The notes under the pieces: model-generated
What the model was told of the DNA's origin: nothing
Database searches by the model: none
What the model saw: the letters and a program-made list of their open reading frames with translations, nothing else
Position numbers and translations under genes: made by a program
NCBI GenBank assembly: GCA_003669255.1
Contig: QWPO01000028.1
Span: 1-32,959 of the forward strand
Direction of reading: 5' to 3'
Length of the DNA: 32,959 bases
DNA from: Planctomycetota bacterium
GTDB lineage: Bacteria; Planctomycetota; Planctomycetia; Pirellulales; UBA1268
In this document: positions 1 to 7,275 of the stretch, one piece after another
Layout of the letters: the number at the start of each line of letters is the position of its first letter
Numbering within the stretch: position 1 is the first letter of the stretch

Positions 1-1
1 C

Positions 2-523
2 ATGCGTCCCCGGGAGACCGGCCCAGTCCGTGGCGACGCCACGCGGACCGACAGGCCCGCGGAGTCCAAGGAAGGCGACGACGCAGCCGGCAGCGAAGGC
101 CGTGGCCGCCGGCGCCGGCGGCGGCGTGGCGGCGAGGGACGGTCGCGAAGCGACCGTGAATCCTCGTCTTCGTCATCATCATCGAGCCGTGATTCGGGCC
201 AGCCACGCCAGCGAAGCCGGAGTGGCCGGCGGTCGTCCGGAGAATCTCGGTCGTCCTCTTTCTCGCGGGGCCGCCGCGATGACTTCGCACCGGTCGCCGG
301 CCGTCACGAAGACGATGACGAGGGCCTTGAGTTCCTCGGGGTCGAGGAGGCTGGCCAGGAGTCGCAGCGCCGTCAGCGGGCCGCCGAGGACGAAGACATC
401 CTCGTCGAAAGCGGCCTCAACACGGTGCTCGACGTGCCCAGCTGGGTCGAGGCGATCGGGATCGTGATCGCCGGCAACCTCGACGCCCGCAACAAGGGCC
501 GCAGCGGCGACCGCAGCCGCTAG
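2..523 (+). CDS. C-terminal part of an Arg/Ser-rich protein of unknown function (5' end probably cut by window edge)
   Basis: The frame is open from the window edge, so the Met at base 2 may be internal and the true start may lie upstream. The visible 173 residues are strongly low-complexity. An Arg run of seven followed by GGEGR sits near residue 40, then a run of nine Ser around residues 54-62 and further RS/SR-rich stretches to about residue 90. An acidic segment follows (EDDDEGLEFLGVEE), then a more ordinary, possibly folded tail (about residues 130-165, with VPSWVEAIGIVIAGNL). I do not recognise a family. The basic, disordered body resembles RNA-binding tails, but that is inference only. 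It converges with the next gene, whose stop lies 14 bp away on the other strand. Confidence 0.6.
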   Translation: MRPRETGPVRGDATRTDRPAESKEGDDAAGSEGRGRRRRRRRGGEGRSRSDRESSSSSSSSSRDSGQPRQRSRSGRRSSGESRSSSFSRGRRDDFAPVAGRHEDDDEGLEFLGVEEAGQESQRRQRAAEDEDILVESGLNTVLDVPSWVEAIGIVIAGNLDARNKGRSGDRSR

Positions 524-536
524 AGCGACACGTCGA

Positions 537-1280
537 TTACTTCAGCGAGATCGTCCGGGCCAGCGGCCGGAGGATCTGCTCGACGACGCAGGAGTCGACC
601 ACCTCGCGGCCGAGTTGGGCCAGCCGATCCATCGCGTCGACGTAGCTGGTATCCGGGTCGAGGCTGCCGTACTGCCGGGCCGTCACGTACACGCTCAGCT
701 GCTCCTCGTTGAACTCCCCGGTCCGCACCTGGAAGGCGTTGGTCCGTGTCTCGGTGCTCACCCGCACCTGAATGCGGCAGTCCTCCTCGATGGCGATCGT
801 GAGCGACGGCTCGTAGTTGATCACTCGCGCCCCGGGGGCGTCGCCGAGCCGTTCCAGGGCCGGCCCCACTCCGAGGGCCTCGGCAAGGAGGGCGTTGTGG
901 TTACCGCGATAGGCGAAATCGAAGCCGAAGAGCACGTCGAGAGCCTCACACTCAAGCGGGCTCACCGAGAGGAACGCCGGGGCGAGATCGAGCACCAGAC
1001 GGTGCTGCTCGAGGGCATCGTCGATCGATGACGGATTGACCTGGCCGGAGCAAAGCCGCTTGGCCTCGACCGCGGCCCAGCGGTAGCGCCCCTGGTCCTT
1101 GTCCTCCTCGAGCACGTAGTCGCGCTTGTCGCGGCAGTAGAACTTCCGCATCGACGGAAAACGCTTCTGCACCCGCTCGAAGTACTGGAGGATCGTCTCC
1201 CTCTGGGCCGGGAGTTCGATCTCCGTGGCCAGGTTCATGTTGACGTAGAAGTCGTCGGCGAGCGACGCGTAGGGCGTCAT
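537..1280 (-). CDS. conserved-looking hypothetical cytoplasmic protein, 247 aa
   Basis: This is a complete frame of 247 residues with an ATG start and TAA stop and ordinary mixed composition. There is no signal peptide or membrane segment. Recognisable stretches are an N-terminal charged helix-rich part (QYFERVQKRFPSMRKFYCRDKRDYVLEE), a central hydrophobic segment (LVLDLAPAFLSVSPLECEALDVLFGFDF), and a C-terminal part with alternating beta-like segments (SLTIAIEEDCRIQVRVSTETR). I do not recognise a domain. The region before the start has only a weak ribosome-binding match (AGGA very close to the ATG). It is convergent with the Arg/Ser-rich gene and divergent from the small gene at 1496. It is called real because of its length, composition and the lack of a competing frame. 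Confidence 0.7.
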   Translation of the reverse strand: MTPYASLADDFYVNMNLATEIELPAQRETILQYFERVQKRFPSMRKFYCRDKRDYVLEEDKDQGRYRWAAVEAKRLCSGQVNPSSIDDALEQHRLVLDLAPAFLSVSPLECEALDVLFGFDFAYRGNHNALLAEALGVGPALERLGDAPGARVINYEPSLTIAIEEDCRIQVRVSTETRTNAFQVRTGEFNEEQLSVYVTARQYGSLDPDTSYVDAMDRLAQLGREVVDSCVVEQILRPLARTISLK

Positions 1281-1495
1281 GTCCTGGAGGAACTCCCGAG
1301 GAAAAAGGGGCGGGGAACTCGCGAGTATAGCAAGGCGGGGCCGGCATCTCGCCCCGGGACGTCCGCTGGGACCAAGGCCCGGATGCCCACGACTGGAAAC
1401 CTTCCCCGATGATCGTCATAATCCGGAGCGACGGGGGGAGTTCGGAAGGACCCTCCGTCCTTCTGCGCTCCGCCCGCGTGCAAGAGCGCCCAGCC

Positions 1496-1699
1496 ATGGC
1501 TTCGAACTCCGGAGCAGCCAGCATTCCCGACGAGCGGCTGTCGATCGAACAGCGGCACGACGGCGCCATTCTGGTCCGCGTGAAGTCGGAGGGCACCGAG
1601 GGCTCGCGACTCCCCGACGCTGTGTTCTCGTTTCGCTGCGGCGACCCCCAGTATTCCTACTGGCTCGCTCGCCTCAAGACGGCCGACGGCAGTCGCTGA
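1496..1699 (+). CDS. small hypothetical protein, 67 aa
   Basis: The frame starts at an ATG (residues MASNSGAASIPDERLS) and encodes 67 residues ending in a charged tail (LARLKTADGSR). The frame remains open upstream to 1409 from a weaker start, but the ATG at 1496 fits a compact product. The middle (HDGAILVRVKSEG, then FSFRCGDPQYSYWLARLK) reads like a small beta-rich domain. No family is recognised, and there are no signal peptide or Cys pairs suggesting a metal site (only one Cys). It sits between the divergent gene at 537-1280 and the convergent rho gene, with a REP palindrome 60 bp beyond its stop. It could be spurious, but the composition is protein-like. Confidence 0.5.
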   Translation: MASNSGAASIPDERLSIEQRHDGAILVRVKSEGTEGSRLPDAVFSFRCGDPQYSYWLARLKTADGSR

Positions 1700-1758
1700 A
1701 CGCCGCTCACAGGCCCTCGGTTTGATCCTCACGCGTTCAAGAGGCTCGTGGCCTTCTC

Positions 1759-1781
1759 GTAGCACAGGTTTTCAACCTGTG
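1759..1781 (+). repeat. GTAG-type REP palindrome (single copy)
   Basis: GTAG (1759-1762) is followed by arms CACAGGTT (1763-1770) and AACCTGTG (1774-1781) around a TTC loop. It lies between the convergent ends of the 67-aa gene and rho. It is the same unit as those at 5499-5652, 14158, 24488 and 27452-27544. Confidence 0.85.
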
Positions 1782-1799
1782 TGTCTTGGTTGAGCCCTA

Positions 1800-3194
1800 T
1801 CAGTCGTCGCGCGAACTGGCGATCAGCGAGATGAACTCGCGGTTGCTCTTGAACTTCGCGAGCTGCTTCGTGAGTTGCTCCATCGCATCCACGTGGTGCA
1901 TGCTCGACAGCGTTCGCCGCAGCATGTTGACCGCGTGGAGCGTGTTGGGATCGAGCAGCTTCTCCTCGCGACGTGTTCCTGACTGCGAGATGTCGATGGC
2001 AGGCCAGACACGGCGGTCGGAGAGTTTCCGGTCGAGCACGAGCTCCATGTTGCCGGTGCCCTTGAACTCCTGAAAAATCAACTCGTCCATGCGGCTGCCG
2101 GTATCGATGAGGGCGGTGGCCACGATCGTCAGCGAGCCCCCCTCCTCAAACACGCGGGCCGTGGCGAAGAGCTTCTTGGGAATATCGAGGGCCTTGATGT
2201 CGACGCCGCCCGACATCGTCCGGCCGGTGTTGCCGACCCACTTGTTGAAGGCCCGGGCCATGCGGGTGATCGAGTCCATCAACAGGAACACGTCCTTGCC
2301 GGTCTCGGCCATCCGCTTGCAACGCTCGACGACGAGTTGCGAGAGCCGCACGTGGCTCTCCACGTCGCAGTCGAGGCTGCTGGCGAGCACATCACCCTTC
2401 ACCGACCGCTTCATGTCGGTGACCTCCTCGGGCCGCTCGTCGACAAGCAGCATCACGAGGCTGAGTTCCGGGTGGTTGGTGGAGATGGCCTGCGAGACCT
2501 GCTGAAGGAGCACGGTCTTGCCCGTCCGCGGTGGCGCAACGATCAGGGCCCGCTGCCCCTTGCCGAGGGGCGTGAGGATATCCATCACCCGCGTGGTGAT
2601 CGGCTGCTGTCCCGTCTCGAGACGTAGCCACGTCTCGGGATTGATCGGCGTGAGCTGGTCGAACGCCTTGACGTTGATGTAGTCGTCGGGAGGCATGCCC
2701 TCGACCGACTCGATTTCGCGAACCCGCGGTCCCTGCTGCCGCCTGCCGGGCTGGACGAGAGCCTTGAGGTACACGCCCTCGCGAAGGCGATACCGGTCGA
2801 TCATCGTGGCCGGCACGAAGGGATCGGTGCGTTCCCGCGTGTAGTTGGTCTCCACGCTGCGGAGGAATCCGTAGCCGTTGGGGTGCATCTCCAGCACGCC
2901 CACACCCGGCTCCAGCGGGATCGGCTCGCCGTTTTCAGCGACCTCCGGCTCCAGCTCCGGCGGCCTCATGCCCTCGCTGTCCATGTCCACGGCCCCGGCT
3001 CCGGCCTGCGGCGGGCCACCACCGCCACCACCGCCACCGCCGCCGCCACGGCGAAATCGGCGACGACGGCCGTAGCCGCCGCCTTGGTATCCCTGACCGG
3101 GGCCCTGCCCCGGACCCGGCCCAGGCCCCTGACCGGGGCCCTGTCCCTGACCACCGTACCCACCGGGACGCCGCGAACGCCTGCGCTTCGACAT
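1800..3194 (-). CDS. rho: transcription termination factor Rho
   Basis: Rho is a hexameric RNA-dependent ATPase that ends transcription by translocating on nascent RNA. From the ATG at 3194 the product has 464 residues. Residues 98-160 form the cold-shock-like primary RNA-binding domain (GVLEMHPNGYGFLRS). Walker A is APPRTGKT at 220-227, with Arg where E. coli has Lys. Walker B is VMLLVDERPEEVTD (247-260), the Q-loop is KRSVKGDVLASS (262-273) and the R-loop is around 316-332 (FNKWVGNTGRTMSGGVD). The N-terminal helix bundle of E. coli Rho is absent. Residues 1-97 are instead low-complexity, with a GQGPGQ-type section, an Arg cluster and eleven consecutive Gly. The frame is open 24 codons further upstream, but MSKRRR is the natural start. 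A leader of several hundred bases precedes it and may be regulatory. Confidence 0.97.
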   Translation of the reverse strand: MSKRRRSRRPGGYGGQGQGPGQGPGPGPGQGPGQGYQGGGYGRRRRFRRGGGGGGGGGGGPPQAGAGAVDMDSEGMRPPELEPEVAENGEPIPLEPGVGVLEMHPNGYGFLRSVETNYTRERTDPFVPATMIDRYRLREGVYLKALVQPGRRQQGPRVREIESVEGMPPDDYINVKAFDQLTPINPETWLRLETGQQPITTRVMDILTPLGKGQRALIVAPPRTGKTVLLQQVSQAISTNHPELSLVMLLVDERPEEVTDMKRSVKGDVLASSLDCDVESHVRLSQLVVERCKRMAETGKDVFLLMDSITRMARAFNKWVGNTGRTMSGGVDIKALDIPKKLFATARVFEEGGSLTIVATALIDTGSRMDELIFQEFKGTGNMELVLDRKLSDRRVWPAIDISQSGTRREEKLLDPNTLHAVNMLRRTLSSMHHVDAMEQLTKQLAKFKSNREFISLIASSRDD

Positions 3195-3899
3195 GGATGC
3201 TGAAAACCCCTGAACTGGAATCTGATCTGAAATCCGAACCGGAAACCGCCCTGAAATGCTGGTCACTCGGAAAGCGTGAACACCGTCTGGCTCAACCTGG
3301 CTGCTTTCGCACGGACGTGGGCGTCACCGCCCGAATCCTGAGACGGACTTTCCGCGGACGACCGTGGAAAATCCTCGAAAACGAAGCCGTCGTAACGACG
3401 GCATCCGAAACGATGCCGCGACCTCTGACCCGGGGCTCTTAGGAAACCCCAATGGGAAGACCCCTCGCGGAGTCCTGACTCCCTGGCCGCGACCCGTCTC
3501 ACAAGCTGTTGAGACGAAGCCCTGCGACAAGCCTCCGGAAGGCTCAAAGCTCGTTCCGGAATCGTCAGTCACGACGACTTGCGAAGTATCCGTGGGAGCT
3601 GCATATCTGTCAAGCAGGGGGACCAACAGGACACCTGCCGGGGCGTCGCGAAAAACCCGATAAAATACGCATGAATAGGTGTTTTCGCCCCGGAGAACTG
3701 GGGGGGCTGGGAGGCCCGTCACGAGCCTTGTTTTCGAGTGCTGGCTGCCGCTGGCGATTTCGATGCGATTCCTGCATCCGGATCAACCGATACCAGACGC
3801 AGGGTTTTCCCGATCGGCAGGCTGCCCAAGCCTCCGGGCAATGGTGGCCGGAGTCAGGGGCGACGCCGCGACCGGATTCTCGATCACGGGGCCAGAGCG
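3195..3899. other. 705-bp non-coding region between divergent rho and the thioredoxin/YHS gene
   Basis: Open frames here are short shadows without domain content. The part next to rho has repeated TTCAG motifs within about 65 bases of its start, one of which carries the only SD-like AGGGG. Hairpins are described separately at 3386-3417. A further inverted repeat is GTCTCA/TGAGAC at 3497-3516. An AT-rich island at 3651-3680, including TAAAAT at 3661-3666, is the most promoter-like spot for either strand, but no clear -35 box accompanies it. Confidence 0.5.
3386..3417 (-). promoter_or_regulatory. two mutually exclusive hairpins in the rho leader (attenuator-like)
   Basis: Read on the minus strand towards rho, hairpin A pairs GGCATC (3417-3412) with GATGCC (3405-3400). 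Hairpin B pairs GCCGTCG (3402-3396) with CGACGGC (3392-3386) around a TTA loop. They share three bases (3400-3402), so only one can form at a time. Hairpin B is followed by a moderately T-rich stretch (TTCGTTTTCG). This is the geometry of an antiterminator/terminator pair about 190 bases before the rho start. rho is known to be autoregulated by attenuation in other bacteria; that it works this way here is inference. Confidence 0.35.
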
Positions 3900-5474
3900 A
3901 TGGGTGGGGCAACAACAACAGGTCGGTGGTCAGCTGTGTCGCATGCGGCGACGACTCGTACGGTCGGCGTGCTGGTCTTCGCGCTCTTTTCCGTTCCCGC
4001 ATGGGCGGGCATGACGTGGCATGAGGATCTCGCTGCGGCCCAGACCGCATCCGCCGCGAGCCGTAAGCCTGTCCTCGCCGTGTTCACCGCGTCGTGGAGT
4101 CCGGAATCGACCGCGTTTGAGCAGCAGGTTCTGGTTGCCAACGAAGTCGAGGCCGTGCTGGCGGCGTGCTTCGAGCCGATCCGCATCGATGTCGATCAGC
4201 GGCCCGGCCTCACCAAGCGACTCGAGGTGGCGCACGTGCCATCGGCATGCGTGCTCGGCGAGGGCAATGCGGTCCTCGCACGATTCGACTGCCCGTCGAC
4301 ATCACCCGGTTTCGTGGCGATCGCGGCACGCACCGCCCAGGAAGCCGCGTCCTGCGCCGCCGCCAAGCAGCCGACCGGCGACGCCTCGGCCGTGGCATGG
4401 AGCGTGGCCTCCGACGACCGCTCCGCCGCTGAGCGGGCGGCCGCCGACTTCCCCGCAACACCTGGCGATGGCAGCCCGCTGACGGAATCAGCCGCTCCGA
4501 CGGCGTTGGGGCGTGGCTCGATCTCACTCGTGACGGCGAAAGTTCGGCAGCTCTCCAGCTTTGCGACCGGAACCTCGCGTTCCGTGGGCAGCGGCGCGCC
4601 GCAGCCGCCTTCGTCGCCCGCCATCGCTACCAGCGAGCCGCCGCCGAGCCGCTTTGTATCGTCCACTCCTAACGATCAGCCGACGCTCCCGCAGTCCGCG
4701 CCTCCGTCGTGGCCCGCCGAGCCGGCCAGCCGGGACTCCGCCTTCGCCAACGCCCCGCAGCAGCCTGCGGCTGCCCAAACGATCGAACCTCATCCAGCCG
4801 CAACGCCGTGGCTGTCCGGTTCTGCGTCGGCGGGTGCCTTGCCGCCATCGGGCCCCGAGTCGTCGGCCGTCGCCGCGGATCCGTCCGAGAACACAAAGCC
4901 AACGAGCACGTGGTCGTCGTTCGTGACCGCATTTCAGAAGCCGTTCAGCATCTTCTCGAAGCCGTCCAAGCCCGCAGAGCCGCCGACGATGCCGCCCGCG
5001 CGGCCCACGTCGCCGCTCGCCGCGACGCCCTCGACAACGGCTTCGGCCGCCGCCTCGCTCGCGGACGCGGCTCCGGTAGGCCCCGATCCTCACGGCTCGA
5101 TGCCGCTGGGGCTCGAGGGCTACTGCCCCGTGACGCTCGCCGAGAAGGGCGTCTGGACGGAAGGCCGCGCCCAGTGGGGTGTTAGGCACCGCGGTCGCAC
5201 GTACCTGTTCGCCGGCCCTGAACAGCAGCAAGCGTTCCTGGCCTCGCCCGACCGCTACTCTCCGGCCCTCTCCGGCGACGACCCTGTGGCCGTCGTTGAT
5301 CAGGGCAAGAGCCTGCCGGGCCGACGGGCGTACGGTGTGACCTATCAATCGCGGATGTATCTCTTCTCTTCTTCGGAGACGCGGGCCCAGTTCGCCGCCA
5401 ATCCGGAGCGATACACCGCCCCCGTGACGCTCGCCGAGCGGCCGGCACCCGTCGACGCCACTCGGCGGTACTAA
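3900..5474 (+). CDS. secreted protein: thioredoxin-like domain without Cys pair, Pro/Ser-rich linker, two C-terminal YHS-like repeats
   Basis: The chosen ATG (3900) gives a signal peptide with hydrophobic core TVGVLVFALFSVPAWA, cleaved after about residue 36; the frame extends upstream, but without such a start. Residues about 40-135 have a thioredoxin-like fold: KPVLAVFTASW, then S67-P-E-S70 exactly where WCxxC normally sits, and V-P114 as the likely cis-Pro. Both redox cysteines are therefore Ser, and thiol-disulfide chemistry is unlikely. Residues about 140-400 are Ala/Pro/Ser-rich and probably disordered. Residues about 405-510 hold two tandem YHS-like units (GYCPVTL..W..G..HRGRTYLF and ..GRRAYGVTYQSRMYLF), a domain often linked to metal or redox proteins. 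The product has 524 residues. It is probably periplasmic or exported; the function is unknown. Confidence 0.8.
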   Translation: MGGATTTGRWSAVSHAATTRTVGVLVFALFSVPAWAGMTWHEDLAAAQTASAASRKPVLAVFTASWSPESTAFEQQVLVANEVEAVLAACFEPIRIDVDQRPGLTKRLEVAHVPSACVLGEGNAVLARFDCPSTSPGFVAIAARTAQEAASCAAAKQPTGDASAVAWSVASDDRSAAERAAADFPATPGDGSPLTESAAPTALGRGSISLVTAKVRQLSSFATGTSRSVGSGAPQPPSSPAIATSEPPPSRFVSSTPNDQPTLPQSAPPSWPAEPASRDSAFANAPQQPAAAQTIEPHPAATPWLSGSASAGALPPSGPESSAVAADPSENTKPTSTWSSFVTAFQKPFSIFSKPSKPAEPPTMPPARPTSPLAATPSTTASAAASLADAAPVGPDPHGSMPLGLEGYCPVTLAEKGVWTEGRAQWGVRHRGRTYLFAGPEQQQAFLASPDRYSPALSGDDPVAVVDQGKSLPGRRAYGVTYQSRMYLFSSSETRAQFAANPERYTAPVTLAERPAPVDATRRY

Positions 5475-5498
5475 GATCACCGCAGGGCGTGCTCTCCG

Positions 5499-5652
5499 GT
5501 AGCACAGGTTCGCAACCTGTGCCGTTTTCTGAGCAGGTTAACAACCTGCTCTACATTTCCCCACGTAGCACAGGTTGGCAACCTGTGCCGTTTTCGAGCA
5601 GGTTAACAACCTGCTCTACGTGCCTCCCCGTAGCGCAGGTTTTCAACCTGCG
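5499..5652. repeat. cluster of five GTAG-REP palindromes in two head-to-head dimers plus one single
   Basis: Five hairpins, each with a 3-nt loop, fill the space between two convergent genes. GTAG+CACAGGTT units start at 5499 and 5565. Each is followed, after a short CGTTTTC-type spacer, by an opposite-facing unit GAGCAGGTT-AAC-AACCTGCTC-TAC, ending at 5554 and 5619, whose complement again begins GTAG. A fifth unit (GTAG, then CGCAGGTT/AACCTGCG) occupies 5630-5652. The dimers at 5499-5554 and 5565-5619 are nearly identical, as in BIME-type mosaic elements. The stems could also stop transcription from both sides. Confidence 0.9.
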
Positions 5653-5668
5653 GCTCCTCACGCGGCGG

Positions 5669-7204
5669 TCAGCGAGCCCGCGCCCAGCCTTTGCTCCGCT
5701 CCACCGCGTCACGCCAGGTGGCGAGCATCCGCCGTCGCTCCTCGGCGGTGATCCGAGGCTCAAACCGCCGCTCCACGCGGCGGGCATCGGCCACGGCCGT
5801 CGCGTCGGCGAAGAATCCTGCTGCCAGGCCCGCCAACAGTGCCGCGCCGAGCGCCGTCGTCTCCACCACCGCCGGACGCTCCACCACGAGCCCGATCACA
5901 TCGGCCTGGACCTGCATGAGGAGGTCGTTGCCGCTGGCCCCACCGTCCACCCGCAGATGGCGGAGCGCGACCCCCGAATCCCGCTGCATGCACTCCACCA
6001 CATCGGCCACCGACAGTGCGATGGCCTCGAGCGCCGCCCGGGCGACGTGGCCACGGCTCGTGCCCCGCGACAGGCCGATGATCAGGCCCCGCGCCGCGGG
6101 ATCCCAATAGGGTGCGCCAAGTCCAGTGAGCGCCGGCACGATCGTCACGCCGCCGTTGTCGGCCACGCTCGTCGCGAGCAGCTCCACGTCGGCGGCCTTC
6201 TCGATCAGGCCGAGGCCGTCGCGGAGCCAGCCCACGAGCGCTCCCGCGATGAACACCGATCCCTCCAGGCAGTAGTGCGGCCCGGGCGGTGACCCGCATC
6301 CGGGTGTCGTCAACAATCCGCTGTCGCTCACCACCGGCCGGTCGCCGGTCGAGAACATCAGAAACGCCCCCGTGCCGTAGGTGTTCTTTGCGTCGCCGGG
6401 CCGCTCGACCCCCTGCCCGAAGGCTGCGGCCTGCTGGTCGCCGGCGCAGCCCAGGATCGGCACGGCCGCGCCGAAGAGTGCCGGCTCGGTCTCCCCGAAC
6501 CAACCGCTCGACGGCCGGACCTCGGGCAGCATGCACCGCGGCACGCCGAAGATGCGGCAGAGGTCGTCGCTCCAGGCAAGCGTGCCGATGTCGAAGAGCA
6601 GCGTGCGGCTGGCGTTGGTGACGTCGGTGGCGTGCACGCGGCCGCCGGTGAGCCGCCAGATCAGAAACGAGTCGACGGTGCCGAAGAGCACCTCGCCCCG
6701 CTCGCACCGCCCACGCAGACCGGGAATCGTCTCCAGCAGGTGCACGATCTTCGTCGCGGAGAAGTAGGGGTCGAGCACGAGGCCCGTCCGCCGCCGCACC
6801 TCTAGCTCGACGCCCGCGGCCTTCAGCCGTGTGCAGATCGGCGCCGACACGCGGCTCTGCCAGACGATCGCCGGCGCGACCGGCTTTCCCGTCTCCTTCT
6901 CCCAGAGGATCGTCGTCTCCCGCTGGTTGGTGATCCCGATCGCGGCCACGTGGTCGGCGGCAACGCCGGCCGACTCGAGCACCCGCCGCGCGCACGAGAG
7001 CTGCGTCCGCCAGATGTCCTCAGGGTCGTGCTCGACGATCCCGAGGTCGGCGCCGTCTGGCCCCGCCTCGCTGCGGGCGTGCTGCGGAAACTCCTCCTGG
7101 GCCACCGCGACCGGTGTGCCCCGCTGATCGAAGAGGATCGCACGGCTCGAGGTGGTGCCTTGGTCGAGTGCGAGCACGCAGGTGGCCGAGGGCCGCGATG
7201 GCAA
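5669..7204 (-). CDS. glpK: glycerol kinase
   Basis: This enzyme phosphorylates glycerol with ATP to sn-glycerol 3-phosphate in the cytoplasm. FGGY-family landmarks are clear. The N-terminal phosphate-binding strand and loop LALDQGTTSSRAILFD is followed by TDVTNASRTLLFD, which carries the catalytic Asp. Next come YGTGAFLMFSTG and GSVFIAGALVGWLRDGLGLI, and late the C-terminal adenosine-site stretch DGGASGNDLLMQ. From the TTG at 7204 the product has 511 residues, close to the usual length of about 500, and the TTG is preceded by GGAG with nine bases of spacing. The frame is open to a GTG at 7270 (533 aa), but that start has no SD and lies only 5 bp from the divergent gene's ATG, so TTG is preferred. 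No glycerol facilitator or dehydrogenase gene is adjacent. Confidence 0.93.
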   Translation of the reverse strand: MPSRPSATCVLALDQGTTSSRAILFDQRGTPVAVAQEEFPQHARSEAGPDGADLGIVEHDPEDIWRTQLSCARRVLESAGVAADHVAAIGITNQRETTILWEKETGKPVAPAIVWQSRVSAPICTRLKAAGVELEVRRRTGLVLDPYFSATKIVHLLETIPGLRGRCERGEVLFGTVDSFLIWRLTGGRVHATDVTNASRTLLFDIGTLAWSDDLCRIFGVPRCMLPEVRPSSGWFGETEPALFGAAVPILGCAGDQQAAAFGQGVERPGDAKNTYGTGAFLMFSTGDRPVVSDSGLLTTPGCGSPPGPHYCLEGSVFIAGALVGWLRDGLGLIEKAADVELLATSVADNGGVTIVPALTGLGAPYWDPAARGLIIGLSRGTSRGHVARAALEAIALSVADVVECMQRDSGVALRHLRVDGGASGNDLLMQVQADVIGLVVERPAVVETTALGAALLAGLAAGFFADATAVADARRVERRFEPRITAEERRRMLATWRDAVERSKGWARAR

Positions 7205-7275
7205 GGTCGAGATCTCCGTGATGGGCGAAGGACGTGGGGGCCGAGTATCCTCGACAACGTCCCTGGACACGAGCC

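Noticed and set aside
3324..3722. 132-residue minus-strand frame upstream of rho, considered as a leader peptide or gene
   Set aside because: No SD, no domain, ends over the hairpins; more likely leader sequence. Kept as a low possibility only.
5509..5650. Palindromes at 5.5 kb as plain Rho-independent terminators
   Set aside because: Stems are followed by at most TTTT within CGTTTTC, arms and GTAG heads are conserved at many loci, and copies also lie away from gene ends; termination may be a side role.
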